DNA of 64,000 bases. Source: Solenopsis invicta (lineage: Eukaryota; Arthropoda; Insecta; Hymenoptera; Formicidae). How positions within the stretch are numbered: position 1 is the first letter of the stretch; every line of letters starts with the position of its first letter. The translations under genes and the position numbers were made by a program. The notes beneath the pieces are model-generated. The model did no database searches, was not told where the DNA came from, and saw only the letters and a program-made list of their open reading frames with translations. The DNA is taken from the NCBI RefSeq assembly GCF_016802725.1, contig NC_052667.1, positions 26,605,346 to 26,669,345 of the forward strand, read 5' to 3'. Below, one piece after another: positions 1 to 14,400 of the stretch.

Positions 1-538
1 GTAATAAGTAATAAATCTGTCTGATAACTATTTAGAGATACATGAAATTTCTACCAGGGATGATAAATTTTTTAATAGTGTATTTTGTGTATAAATATTT
101 TGTAATAAGTTTCTTTTAGATCTTTGACGAGATGCATTTACAGTTATTATTTTCAAATTATTGAAATCAATGAAATATTTATAATTAATTTAAGGTTTAT
201 TTCCTGATTACTTTCATCCTCCCATTGTGTTCAGTTTTTAAATCCTTCCCACAATTTGTTCTTTAACAAGATTTCAAAAATTTTTACAATTGTAAAATTG
301 TAATTTTTCAGGACTATAAACATTTATCTGAAATCGACGTATTTGCAATTAATTAAAAAAAAATCCGAATTTGGTTAATTCCTTGATTAAATTAAAAATA
401 TATCCCACAGATTTCTCTCTAACGATATTCCAGGACTTATCCGAGGGCAAGCACAGATCGCACGTTCAATTTGAATGGCATGGAGTCTTATATGGGACAG
501 TGGAACTGACCTAAAGCTATGTCTTTTCCCATTTGCAG
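1..538 (+). other. intron or upstream 3' UTR before the first finger exon
   Basis: AT-rich sequence with no reading frame I can recognise. It ends in the 3' splice acceptor 'ttttcccatttgcag' (AG at 537-538) that opens the first zinc-finger exon. The left part may be intron or the 3' UTR of an exon outside the window; the sequence does not tell. Confidence 0.5.
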
Positions 539-888
539 GTGCGGCGAAAGAGAACGACCCAGGGGAGGAATTCTTAAATCTGACAGTACAGGAGAAAACA
601 GTGATGCCATTCGCCGAGCTGAAGATACCGAAAGCTTGGACCTATGCCAACAATCCGCTCGGTCGATTCGCCTGCGCTAGATGCGGTCGTTCATATAGGA
701 GAAAGGATTCGCTGCAACGCCACGAGCATTGGGAATGCGGCAAGGAGCCGCAGTTTAAATGTCCATATTGCCCGCAACGTTGCAAGCGCAAAGCACACTG
801 GCAACGTCATATACGTCGCCAGCATCAGGATAAAGTGGATGTGGAGAAATATCTAGACTACTGCTTTCCGAAAATAGAGCTCGACTAA
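539..888 (+). CDS. lola: lola alternative 3' terminal exon 1, zinc-finger pair
   Basis: Terminal exon of a BTB/zinc-finger transcription factor acting in the nucleus. It follows 'atttgcag' and is read in phase 1, so a 5' exon supplies the first base of a Gly codon. It encodes 116 residues: an acidic linker (1-45), a C2HC finger (C46, C49, H62, C67), the hallmark 'ECGKEPQFKC' connector and a C2H2 finger (C75, C78, H91, H96), then a short acidic tail. The C2HC plus C2H2 pair joined by ECGKEPQ is diagnostic of lola isoform ends. The frame stays open for 21 codons upstream of the acceptor, but the AG and the phase shared with every sister exon set the start. No donor is needed because the frame ends in TAA. 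The BTB domain must come from exons outside the window. Confidence 0.9.
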
Positions 889-3800
889 TCTCGATCGATT
901 CAAAACCGAAGCGAAGGGTCATTTCTCTTAATATAAAATCGCGCGATAAGACTCAAAAGACTGTCCTCAGCAAAGAACGATTTGATGAAGCGCTTAATAC
1001 ATGAGTGATATTTTTTTTTAATAGTTCTTTAATAGTAGATATGATACGAAGATATTCTTGAAATGAAAATTTTAAGAGATTACCAGATATTTTATAATGA
1101 TCGTTCAAACATTTGAGGAGATTACGAGACGACAGAATCTAAATCTCATCAAAACTAATTTTGTACTAATACAATAATATAATAATACACTTTTATATAT
1201 AATATATACGTATTATACGTAGAATTGTATTATTATATTATTGAAAATTTTTTTTAATCGACGGAATTCATCTTTATCTCAAGTAACAAAAATCATAAAA
1301 ATTTTCTTCAAGTATTACAGCAAATAGTTTAAGATCGACAAATATAATCAGCTTGCAATTTGCACGAACTGGTAATTGCAAAAATTTATATGAAAAATAT
1401 TATTACGTATCAAGATCGATTACTGACTGACAATGACGCTTTTTCTCAATTTTATATATAACAATTAAAATCAAGGAAAGATCAACAACGGTCACAATGG
1501 ATCTTAGTGTTCATATAATAATTTATATGGAGATGGGGATTTTATAAATGCCTGTAGCAACAGTATTATTAATTGATTATAATCAATTAAAAAGTATTTG
1601 TTTATCACAATATTAAATTAATAATTAATAATTTAATATTGCGATGTTATTTTTCTGGTTCAATTTAAGAGCTGCGCTTTATGTTCGACGAATATACAGT
1701 GCGCAATTAGATTATTATTTAAACACTATGATCCGCTATGATTGTTATTGACTTTTTGATTTTAATTGTATTTTACACCTCATGAATAGCTTTACATGTA
1801 TATTAATTATTGTAGCATTACTAAAGTGTCAAACCTTTTGAAAATCAAGATTACTGTTATATACAGAATGTTCTGTAAAGATCATAACAACAGGTAGATT
1901 CCTAAAATCATTCTGAAATGAAAATCCTAATATATAGCAATACATTGAGACTACAATAGCTTTTAATTAAGGACTTAAAGTTGACAAATCAAGTTGTTCA
2001 AAATTTGCGCGCTTCAGATATGGTACATCGTACATTGAAGATATATGCAAAATTATTATAAAAAATAAGAATCATATTACGAACACTTTCACTGCTGAGA
2101 TATACCTGAACGCACGCATTTTGAATAGTATAATTTACCATTTCTTATTTGAACACTGTTGTAGCCTCTCGATATTTTAGTTTTAGGACTTTTCTCTCAA
2201 AATGATCTCCGAAATCTATCCTTAAACACTGTTACGATCTTTACTACTGTATTAACATTGTAATACACACTAACATGAGTGTGACATATTTCATGCTATA
2301 TATTTTACATACATATATTACATATATATGTGTAACATACGGTTGTGTATGCTTATTGTCAAGGTACTGTATATGTATATATGTCATGACATACATATGT
2401 CTGTGTTTGTCTTTATATATTTTTTTAACCTGTACGTAAACTCGTTAATAAGACTTTTTACATACGTATACTCTTTAGCAAGTAAAATTAAAACGAGTTT
2501 TAGGTACAGGAAGTATGTTTTGAAAGATATCTTATAATTATGCAGCTAAAAACATTTGATTAATTATGTTAGTTAATAATAATTTGCCTGCGTTTTTTTT
2601 AGTGTGTCTGTGTTTTTTTTTCAATTTGTAAGATTTGATTGGTAATTTTATAGAACAATTAATTTATTAATTTGGAGTGACTTTTTTTGTAATGTAAGTC
2701 TTTATAAAACAAAGTGCCTTTGACGTAAAATAATAAGTGCCATACAAGTCAAGACAAAGATTTTTCTTGCGGACAAAAAACTGTGTTTTTCTCTTTGACG
2801 AAGAAGGAGTAAACAAGAAAGAAAGAGAATGAAGAGTGGGAGGACAAAAGATAAAGAATGAAGTTCGTCATAAGGGTCACTAGTTTTAAATCATTAGCTA
2901 ATAAGTATTTTTTTACTTTAATCTAAGGCTTGTAATGAGTGAACTTATTAAGACTGATGGCATTATGCAACAAACATAAATTATGCAGCTATTATTAACT
3001 CGACTGTTTGTGTAACTTCGAATGACAAATAATATCGTATTCGAAGTCTGTCTATTATGTCTGCTACGTTTGAAGGAAATAAATTTGTTATAAGCATCAT
3101 ATCAAACTATCCCGTGATCCAATTTATTGTCAGTTAGTACAACTGACATATTGCTGCTGGTAGTCATATCATTTTCACGAATAATTAATTTATGCAATTG
3201 ATAGGAACGTTGTGCCCTACATTATTCTATTATTAACTAATTTGTAATTGTAGCTATCTTATAAAATCGACAGATGCGTCCTCGATTATCTAACTTTATC
3301 TTTACAGCTTTCAATCATGCGCTAATACATCGTATTTTATAATATTTAGATTAATTCCGCGACACATCAACATTTATACATCTATTATTACATTAAAAAA
3401 GGGACAATAATTCCTACAAATAATTTACCTGTGTAAACTTTCAATTACAAGCGAAATAGTTGAAATAATTATCGATTGTCTTACGATTGCGATTGAATCA
3501 AGGGCTGCAGTTGGCATTCGCAAGAGTAATCACGAATAAATAAATATATTACTAATTTTTTTAGAACTATAGAATAAATTAAATGAATTATGAAATAATT
3601 AGATGAATCACAATAGTTATAGTCGCTAAGTTACGAGCATTTCTCCTCTGTAAATAATTGATCTTATTGCATATCTCTTCGGTTGGTTCAAGTATCGTTG
3701 CGAGAGCTACTTAAGCACTTGAATTACACCCTTGGCATCTCTTATCTCTTTCTCCTGCCTTCTCCACCTGTACGATATCAGGGGAGTAGCATGCGCACTA

Positions 3801-4625
3801 ACCTTTTTTCGAGTCTTGTATATAGTAAAGCCACTTATAGTAAAGCCACTTACGTATCGAACTTTCATCGCTTGCGCATCGAAAGGAACATTCACCGTTC
3901 GGCTGATCTAGCATTCAAAAGTTTTCTAACGAAAATGTTATATAGTTACTGTCTCTAAACAAACGATCAGCCTCGGATCTGTGAATATTACTTTCGTAAC
4001 ATGCAGTTACCGCTCCTTCCTCGTATGCGAAGCTCATAACTAGCTGCTTGGGGTTCGAAAGTAGGGACACAAGGACACGCATTTCTTTCCTCTATTCCTC
4101 TTGACGAGTGATCAACGCCGATCGTTGCATCGATGCATCAGCGATCGAGGATGAGCCGCGAGGCTTGCAAGGATCCAGCGATCCCTGAACGTGGCTCCTC
4201 TTCGAAATGGCTTTCTTTCTAGGACATGCCGAGGGGAGGTGCCTCTCCGCTCCCGACGACACAGCCTCGATCTCTATCTCGTCCCTCCCCCCTCCCCCGA
4301 ATTATTTCTTAAATATACACGAACGAGAGTTCATCCGTGGACGAGAGAGAACGAGGGAAGAGGCAAGAGACGGGTGTGGAGCGTACGTTCATCGAAGAGG
4401 CACGTCGAGTTGAATCAGCGAGCCATCGACACCCATCTAAAATAAAAAAAAACCCCCCTACCCCTAGCCGCTAAGCTCTAATTTTTTAAGCAGGAAACGA
4501 CGGTCGGGTACTGTCGGCTGCGTTTCCCACTCGAGCGCTTGGCAACGCAATAAAAGATATCGCCTCAACCGATCGTGCGTTCGCGCGGGACACATTCTAA
4601 TAAAGCCGGGAATCTTGTGTTCCAG
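889..4625 (+). other. 3' UTR and intron between exons 1 and 2
   Basis: No coding exon recognised on either strand. The first part is presumably the 3' UTR of exon 1. From about 3.66 kb the base composition becomes GC-richer and stays so through exon 2, which could mark a regulatory or promoter region. A perfect 15-base tandem duplication (tatagtaaagccact) lies near 3822-3851. Open frames at 3.7-4.45 kb overlap in several frames and have no recognisable domain. Confidence 0.4.
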
Positions 4626-4948
4626 CCGAGGACCTGAGCATCACCGGTCTCAAGTGGGCAGCGGCCTGGCAGCGGTGGAGCGTGCCGTCGATCATGTGGC
4701 GATCCGGAGCGGGTTTAGGCAAGGGCCTGGGCTCCGGTTCGTCGAACCCGGAGGGTTTCAACTGCCCGGCCTGCGGTAGGGTCTACAAGCTGAAGAGTAG
4801 CCTGAGAAATCATCAGAAGTGGGAGTGCGGCAAGGAGCCCCAGTTTCAATGTCCCCATTGCGTCTACAAAGCGAAGCAGAAGATGCATATCGCGCGGCAT
4901 ATGGAGCGAATGCACAAGGAGAAGATTTACAAGCAGGAACTTGTGTAA
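4626..4948 (+). CDS. lola: lola alternative 3' terminal exon 2, zinc-finger pair
   Basis: The acceptor 'cttgtgttccag' precedes a phase-1 exon of 107 residues (junction codon G|CC, Ala). A Trp-, Gly- and Ser-rich linker (Trp at 11, 15, 18 and 25; Gly-rich 28-38) leads into a C2HC finger (C47, C50, H63, C68), 'ECGKEPQFQC', and a C2H2 finger (C76, C79, H92, H97). The tail is 'KEKIYKQELV'. Codon use is much GC-richer than in exons from 28 kb onward, matching the GC-rich surroundings. The lola-type connector and shared splice phase make the assignment firm; which named isoform it matches cannot be told here. Confidence 0.9.
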
Positions 4949-5850
4949 GGTGACGAGGGGGAGGGTGGATGTCCAGTGCTCGTCGTCGACGTCGTTTACG
5001 GGCGTGATCGCGCGCGGGAGAGACCACGTAAAGACGAAGAGGAGGAAGAACGAAGGAAGAGATGCGGGAAGACCGGAAGATGCATCTCTCTCGCGCACGA
5101 TCGACGTCCGGCATGCGCGACTTTGAAGAGAGCAATATGGAAGGGTTGAGAAGAAGGAACTTGGGAAGGATTTCAAATTGGTGTACACAATGACATTAAG
5201 AACGATAATTGATTAAAAAAGCTGACGACGGTGAGCGTCGGTGACTTCTGCTTCTCGGGAGAGAGGGGACCGCCCACCCCCTCATCTCGATCTTGGATTC
5301 ATATTTTTTTTATCCTTTTTTAAGGTTTATTATTATGTGAATCACATAATTGATTAATTAATTAATTATTATTTTTACGTAACGAGATATATGCCGCGTG
5401 TAAACAAGAGAACGCGTCGATTTCCCACCTGGGGCGCACTTCGTATGGCCCAGAACTTCATCCCCGAGCCCGTCAGAACATTTATTCTTCATCGGTTTGC
5501 GCACGATAAATCGCTCGCTCACACACGTCTTTTTTAATGTTTTAATCGCGATATCGACGCGATGTGTGGAATCACGAGAATGGAACACAAATGATCGACC
5601 ATTCTTCAGGTGCATTTCATTCTCGACGACATCTCGCGGTGAAGCGATCTCGTGACAAACGCGGGCTCGAGGCGCGATAGTTAGCAAGAACTTTTTCTTC
5701 AGCGTATTTCTTCTTTTCTCCGAGGCCCGCCCCGGGTCGGATTGAGACCGTCCGGTAAACCGGAGCTCTTCCATAGCAACCATTCTGGTCACACTGGTTC
5801 CATATTTTTAAACGGGCGCAGCCGTGCGCGTGTGGCTCACTGGGGACATC

Positions 5851-5890
5851 AAAAAAAAAAAAAAAAGAGAAGAGAGAGAGAGAGAGAGAA
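5851..5890. repeat. poly-A followed by (GA)n purine tract
   Basis: A run of A residues passes directly into alternating GA. Overlapping frames here give meaningless 'REREREKE' or 'LSLSLS' translations. Confidence 0.85.
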
Positions 5891-8387
5891 GGAAAGAGAT
5901 GCGAGAATGGGTGAGAGAAAGCGAATATTCCGAAGAGATCGTAAACGCGGCTACGTCAGCAAACGTCCGTCGATCCGATACAGTACTCGCGCGATACATC
6001 GATAACGTATGACTGCAAGCCATGGAGTCACGTCAGTATCAACGACGATAAAGTCGCTCAGAAGACAGCCCTGAATTCTCGGAGGCTGGTCTTCGAAGGC
6101 GAGTCAGAACTTCACCTCTTTCAGGCCAGACTAGCGGCTGTGTTGTACAGTAACGGTAGATGCGAATGTCATTAAAGATGAACAAAAGCGAGTGAAAATT
6201 GAATATCTTGTCGCTAACTAGCTTATTTTACAAATTATTCCTGATCAGCAAACGGGAACTATTTGTTATACTCGATTTTTTCGGAGCATGAGTTTTTTTT
6301 TAGTTTTGACGCAATTTATTTAATTATGACAATTTCAAAACGCAAATGAAATAAATCATACGTAACATGATTCCCCTTGATAAAATCGAAATTTAAAAAA
6401 ATTCTTGTTAATTGCTGTCTAAATTTTTAATTTATCATTCAAATCTGCTCATTCGTCGTTACTGGACACACACGTTTAACCCAGTGAGAGATTTATTAGA
6501 GATTCTTTTTAATATAGAATTAGAAAATATCTAAAAAAGTATATTACAAATTTTTTTTATTTAAAAATTTAGGATTATTTATGAAACTTGCAGGCAGGTC
6601 TTTATACAATTTTATTGAGTTTATTCGTATATTTAGAATGAAATTTACGTTTAGAGAATTAAGAGAAACGGTAAAATTTATCACAAAATTTATTGCGAAA
6701 TTATTTTTTGGTATATAGAGAGAATATGTATATAAAAAATATTTATTGTAAAGAGATATATATTTCATAAGTTATTTTAGAAAATTTTCACGAAAGTGAA
6801 ATATTATAATAATTTATCGATTTAATTTCTCTGACCTTAATCGTTTCGTTATGTTTTGGAGAATATTTTCGGGGCAAAATTATATTATATAAAATTCCAA
6901 ATTACGCGGATACCTTACATACCATATTATAAATTAAGTCAAATTATTATTACTAATGTAATATTAGTCACTCGTACTACTAATTTTAGGTCTAGGAAAT
7001 ATATTCTAAAAATTGCACAGAAACGAACGCCGCGTTAAACAGGCGGCCTGAAAGCGGTGAAGAAATTTCCACAGTCTTGTCCAGACAAGACAGCCATTTA
7101 CACTGTATTCCTCGCAGCGATGCAACCACAAGCAAACACAGTATTAGGCACGGATTCGCCCGGATTGTCTCCCGCATTTCGTTATGCTTCTACATACATA
7201 CTCCGAACATACCCGCATACCCTATTAAGGAGAGATAGAGAGACAGAGAAGCGCATCCTCGTATACTTCACACGTATATGTTTACACGCAACTCGCGCGT
7301 GGGTGCGAATACGCGTATATACACGCATCCGTACATGCACATACACATACATACACATATATATTTATATACATACATATAGATATATTGCCCACACTAC
7401 CGCGAGGTATTCCTACAGCATTGTGATCGCCAGACTGCCAGATACACAAACGTAGATTCCTATATGATGCATTTAAGAGTATATATATTTATATTATGTA
7501 AAGCGTATGATTAACTCCTTTTAATTAAGCGTCCTCGTTAAGGCCCCTCGCGTATTCTTTCACACACACGAGTCTTTATTTTCTCCTCTCTCACATTTCA
7601 ATCGCGCGCGATCGGGTCGACGGACATGACGTACGGCTGTGTACCGAGTACGGTACCGACTTGTGAGGATAATGATTCGATAATAAATACTCCTTCTATT
7701 TTATTTTCGATAAAAATGTAATAATTTATACTATTATTTTTTTTAACTAATGACTTCAAGTAATGATAATTTTTTTTTTCCGTTTAATTCAACAATATTT
7801 TAATTAATTTTATAAATTTCTTTTTTCATTTTCTAAATTATTTAACATGTGTAATAATACAGTATTATCTCATTTCTCAATTGCAGATCTGATAATATTA
7901 GATTTTTGTTTGTTTGTTAAATAGACGATTTAATAAATTTTGATTCGTGATGACGTTGATTTGTAAAGTTATACAAAAAAAGAATTGATTATTAATTAAC
8001 GAAAATTTGATCTTTTGTAACTTTTATTTTCATCAATTTATCAAAACTTGATTTCTTATTCGATTATTTAATTAAAATCAATTGAACTTTGATTGGTCTT
8101 TACATCTCTTATATGATCAATTAATCCGCAAAATGTATCAAATTGACTTCAAGCCAAATCGGAAAAACTTAGTGCTTGAAACTGTGTACGGTGAAGATGT
8201 CACGGGCTTTTTTGCTCGTTGAAATCTACAATATAATCAAATAATGGATATTTGGAACGAACTCAGGTACTCGTACTCGGACGCTATCTGGCACCAGGTC
8301 CCGTATTCCTACGCCACGCCAAATACGCGCGCCACGGCCGCCCGACTTTCCATACTGTAGACAATATTTATGAGACAAGCTAAACTA

Positions 8388-8422
8388 TACTACTACTATT
8401 ATTACTACTACTACTATTACTC
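8388..8422. repeat. (ACT/ATT)n trinucleotide repeat
   Basis: Imperfect run of act and att triplets visible on the + strand. Confidence 0.8.
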
Positions 8423-11400
8423 GTAACTCATGTATACAGTTAAGTATGCGCGATGGCTGAACGCGAGCGAAGCGATAGATTTAGTTTTCCTTTTCTTGTT
8501 GGGCGTGCGAGCGATCGCGCGCCCCTCGGCGAGCGGCGCTCGCGATCGATCCTGAACAAAAATTCACGACGAAGTCTCGATCCAGTCAAACAACAGAACT
8601 TTACTTTTCCAGAAGGGAAATCCCGTCCCTCGAAATTTCCCGGATTACACGAGGGTGCAAGGACAATCCTCGCATGCGTAGAGATGACGGTGTTTTTTTT
8701 TATTTATATGACCATTACAATACGATGAACGTTAACAATTTTAAACGAATTTAATAAGTAAATTTGTGTAGTATAAAGCAATACGTTTTTATGCATTTTT
8801 AAAATAATTATATATGTATTTTAATTTAGACGAGTCATTTAAACATTTCCAAAAATATTTATTTTATAATTGAAAAATTTCTTGATTGATTTGATAGACT
8901 TTATGTTTTTCAGCGCGTTGTCAAAAGAATGCAATCTATTTGAAGTTTACGATTTTAGATTCTGTGCAGATCTTTTAAAGAATTTATAAATTACACTTAT
9001 GTTGTTAAATGCATTAAAATACATTGTTCTATGTTACGTATACGAATTTAAATTTTTTAATACGAGTTACGGTCCTTGCACTCTCTATTTCAAACGGAGG
9101 AATCCTTATAGACAATAATACGCATCCAGGAAATGCATAGTGCTTTAAATTTTTAACAAAGTTCTTTGACAATCGGTCTTTTCTTTAATTGAGAGATATA
9201 TTTTTATTTTTGAAAAAAATTATTGAGTCAAACTTAGAATCTATTGAAATTTTTTGTGAAACATATCGGATAATATATTTTGGACAAAGAGCGCACGAAA
9301 CGCTGTTGCGCCTCACACAGCTGATTGCATAATTTTTGAGCTTTTTTAAATCGTGACAATTAACCAATTAACAGTTAAACATATACGATTCTTGTGATAT
9401 TTTGCTCGATGATAAGAAATTTGAATGATTCGCAGTTTTATTTTTAAAATTTGGATATTTGGGAGATAGAATATTTCGAATAATTTTCCGACAATGTGTC
9501 GTGTACTTTCTTTTGACGGTGCCGTATGAAAGCGGAAGAACTTTGCCTTGACTTCCTGGATGGTATCAGCTCCATAGCTTGGAGCCAGATCGTAGGCCAG
9601 AAGGACTCGTCTTCCGTCCAAGTGCAATAACTATTAATAATCTATCCTTTCGGTCCCGCGCCACTAGAACCGACGCGATCCGCGTAGGTCTTTGTAAATC
9701 ATCGCTGGTAGTGTTTTCGCTTCCCAGACTTCGTCCGGTCGATCAACAGTGGCCGCACGCTGATGCGTATCATATAGTAAGCGAACAAAAGATTAAGGCA
9801 TCAGAAAAGAAAAATAGAAAGAGAGAGAGAGAAAGAGAAGAGAAGATCTCAGTGAGAGAAAGAGAAAGGGTGTGAGAGAGTGAAACGATTTCGTTCGATG
9901 GTGTCGACATTCACTCGTTCGCCAATTGCAGAGCGTTAATGAGAAAAGAGAGACGGAGGAGATTTAAAACCGAAGATCCGTAAATCAATAGGTGCGAAGC
10001 ACATCATACGGGAACGAGTACAATGTTGATGATGACGTTGACAACGACGAGAAGAAAAGTAAGAGACTTGGTCGACGATAATGACGATGATGACGTTACG
10101 TAGCAGTTAAAGAGAGCGGTGACATGGTAGACGATAAAGTTAATCGATAAATATGATTATGGATCGATGATACATAGTTATTGAATGATAATTGATAATA
10201 TTACTGCCTCACGAGGCCTTGATGAATGGCGGCGGTCGAGAGAAATACAATTAAGAAGCGGATGGAACTGGCTGTAACAGCGGCACAGTGCTCGAGACGT
10301 GTTTCGTAAAGGCAACGCCAACGGACCGCCGTCATCGACGGAGATTACTAGATTATTAGGCATATAAGAGTACTATTAAGTAGGTTCTAGCTCTTAACGA
10401 CTCTTTTTTCTATGTTTTTTCTAAGAGGAAAGGAAAGGGAGCGCGCCTAGAGCGTTTTTCTTTTCCCGCGAGATTTTGTGGTCGCGCCGATCCGAAGAGA
10501 TGTGTAGAGAATGTAATTAGAGAAGATAGATCGAAGGCAAGAATGAAAGTGCCAGCGAAAAGAATTGTCGTGTGGACAACAACGAAAGTGATAATTATAG
10601 TGATAAAATCGGGGAGAGTAGTAAGATATTGTTCGATAAAAAGAAAAAAAAAACAGGGGAATAAGAAACTTGCAAATAGCGACGCGATAGTTATTTCTGT
10701 GCAAAATCGATATTATTTTTATCGTTTGGATAACTGAGGAAATTTTTTTTTTTCGAAAAGGAAAATAATTAAATCGGCGGATTTTTGGAAAAATCACGGA
10801 TTGTGCATTGAAATTTTATTTTTATAGGAAAACCTCGTGTGCCTTATTATTACAACTAAACTTTACGGCAACATACTAACACGCTTTTACATAAATCTTT
10901 ATCTAACTTTGAATATTATAATTAAAACTTTTGATAAATTGTTTTTGCAAAAACTGAATTTTGCGAAGTCGCATTTAATTTAATTTAAATATAAATAATA
11001 CTAAAATTACATATATTTCTTTGAAGATTCTTCAAATTAAAGAGATAACTTTTTTTTTAATGCAATTTACGAAAAATAAAAAATGTATTTTTTTAATTTT
11101 AACATTAAATTTGATACATTCCCTGTATACAATTTTAAGATTCAATTCCAATGTTGGATAAGTTGAAAATAGCAAGACGAAAATAAAATTTACATGTATA
11201 TTAGAATGACACAATTCTCAAGATTTTTAGTCCATTTATATCGTTCTAAAATATACACAACATAGTCTCTACGATTCCGCCGATTTGACCAATTTGTCAA
11301 GATTCATGAATTCGTATGAAAATAATTAAAATCTGATTAATTGAAAGTTATGAAGATGAAGAGATGTCACATTTTCGTATTTCTTTATTCTATTGATAAA

Positions 11401-14400
11401 TCGCCTGTTATCATAATTGCAGTGCCAAGTTTCTGTAAGTTGCTTTTGTGAGTCGAGCTTGTTCCTTTACTTGTTGATCGAGAACACACCGATCCATGAA
11501 TAGCGTTGTTCATTATCTTATTTTTTTTTTTATTTTATAATTAAATAAAAAATGTCCTAGTTTATTTTTTTTATAGCTCAACGGATAAACATATTTTCTT
11601 TTTTAAAAGCAATTTGAAATTATTAATGACATATATACACATTTTATTTCTTCAAAATTTAAATTATAAATTCATTAACAATGATTTTTGTATATAAACA
11701 ATTTACCAATTGTTTATATATTTATATATGTGCAATTAATATTTAAATCGAAGCATTTTACGAATAAATAATGTGTTTTTAAGTTATGAAATAAATGCGT
11801 TATCAACTGTATAAATTTTTATTATCAGACAACATTTTTCCGTATAAGAAATATTTTTTATTATAATTTATTACAAAAAGAAAAACGCTGTATCATGAGA
11901 TCGGAGTTTTGAGAAAAGAATACTGATTACGTTACAAGCTCGTTACGTAGTTTCCCTCGCTAATTGGATTCAATTTGGATTTAAGTGAATATAATTAATA
12001 CATTAATGAATAGAATAGAAGAAGAACGTTAGATAGAGAATGTGATGGATGTTGATCGAACCGTGGATATTCTTCCTTCGTTGTATTCTTTCGAGATATT
12101 CGACTCGTTTTCTCTTCGTTCGATACGTCTGCACGCACTTACGGCGGCTTGCACACTCTCGCTTAGCTCTGTTCAAAATTTAAGCAAAACGGAAAAAAAA
12201 GTAAAAGGACGAAAAGAGAAGAGACGGCAACGACGACGACGATGTGATGCAAGAAGAGGCGTAAAGACGGCGTAATCGCGTCGCACTGACGATATTTGTA
12301 ATTCACTGTACATGTGCCTTTGAAACGATTCAAAATGCGTGAAACACAAAAACGGAGAAAGAACAGAGACGGAAGGCGAAAGAGGATTAAAGATAATGCG
12401 AGGGGATGGAAGAGGGTAGGTGTCTTTATAATCGTCCGAGTGATTCGCCATCGCGAGATCCGCGGAAACGATGCCGAAGACGACGCAGTGCGCGTCTACG
12501 CGAAATCATTCGGCTGGCTGCAACGATTATAGATCACTGCGATTCACACAGATAGGGATATGTCAAAAAGTAAGTAATGGATGATAAAATGAAAAAAAAA
12601 AAGAGCAAATGGATTCGAGAAGAAACGATACCGACTACGAAACTGTATTGCGTGAAACGCGTAGATTTGCGTGTTCGCGGACAACTTTGAGAAAAAAAAG
12701 AAAAGAGAAGAAAAAGTAACAGGCGAAAAGAAAAATTGAAAAACGTGACCATGTGCGAGAGAGAACGAGCGTAAAAGTGGGAGAGATAAAACGAGAGATG
12801 AAATTTCGTAGATTTGAAATATAAATAAGCAAAAATATTATATGTATACATATAAATATATATATATAGATATATATAGATATATATACACAAGAGTACA
12901 TAGGTGAAGCGTCTTAAATGCTTTTTACGAATCGGTCTTTGTGTTTACTTACACAGCTTTTAATCAGGTCTAACTCGAGTCTTGCGCGTAATAATTGGGC
13001 TTATTAATCTTTTTTTTTTTTTTTTAATTAGGTTTTATATATTGCGATTTACGGCGTTCGCGCGCGCGCTTGCGGTAACACGCCATGCGAAGCGAGGAAT
13101 TCTTTGCATTTAGATACGTACGAATTTTTTTTTTTTTTTTTTCTTTTTTGGTGTCGGTTTGGGGAGATTGGGAAAACTCTAACCGAAACGAAGAAACAGT
13201 TGCAAAAACTAAGATATCGTGGCGAAGCTCGAGAGAAAGCGAGGCGAAACGCAATCACAGCTATTTTATTTTGACATATCTTTTTCTGCCCTCAAAGGCA
13301 CGTCACTGAATCTGTTTTTTATTTTTACGCGATCATCGAAAAATTTGATTATTATCGCTTCTACGAGGGAAAGTTTATAGTACATGAAAAATTATACGCT
13401 TTTTAATATACAAAATATAGTTCTAAAGTGATATAATGGAGTTATTATAATGAAAGAAAAATAGGAATAGTTGCTTTGGACACTTTTTTAGATGTTAATC
13501 TCGTATGTATTATTTTTATCAAGTGAGATGATGAAAATTCAATTTATACGAATATTAAATTTTCTAAAGTTATTTTATATAAAAGACGTTTTACGTTCGA
13601 TATATTTGATATATTATTATATTTTGGGATAATACATATATTTAGACAATATATGTGTGCATGTGTGTATGTATATGTATAATTTATATTACATATGTCT
13701 ATAGTTTCATAATTTGTATTTAAAATTACAAATTATATTTTTAGAATTATTTTGTATACAGGATACTTTAATTGTAAAGATCTTTGTTAATTAAAAATAT
13801 TTTGGCGATTGTTATTTTAAATAGTAAACGCGCTTTCGGTAGAAGTGATAATAATCGAACGTTGCGTCAAGAGCATTTGCAGTGACTCGATTTCTTAACA
13901 CACGTGATTATTCGACAATATACATATATTTACAGCTTGAAACTAGAACAACTTGTATTATTCTCTGCCTTGGAATAGATATTATATATTCTATTAAAAT
14001 TAGACGCGCTTGTCGCTTGATTTCAAGCTACAGAATGGCATTGGTTGTTCCAGATTCGTCCCGGCATAACTCGATTTTGTTTTCAGTTTGTGTTGAATTA
14101 CTCGATCGCACATCGGAGGACGCATATAGAACCGTTCGAATGGATTTCCGATCGAAATTATTCCGTTTTTTCTATAAAATACAATAGAAATGTTTGAAAT
14201 AAATGAATAACTTGGATCGGAAGCAATTCCAAAAGGTTCCACAATATGTGCCTAGATCATTGTTAATTACTATGCTATTCGACCGCAGGAAATTTTATGC
14301 TACTTATGACGATTTATGAGATGCGCTACGTGTGATATTTAGATTCTAAATTTCTTTCCAGGTCGGTCGTCCGAACGGCACAAAAATTCGCGATTTTAGG

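Noticed and set aside
4715..5188. 157- and 125-codon minus-strand frames over exon 2
   Set aside because: Two overlapping antisense frames in a GC-rich patch with no domain; the sense strand carries the clear lola exon.
7057..7455. 132-codon plus-strand frame as a gene
   Set aside because: The second half is translated (TACA)n-type simple repeat (Tyr/Ile/His/Thr) and the first half has no recognisable domain.
14345..14399. Acceptor 'tttctttccag' followed by 12 codons
   Set aside because: Peptide too short, no finger, and no poly-A signal seen close by; a chance acceptor is more likely.
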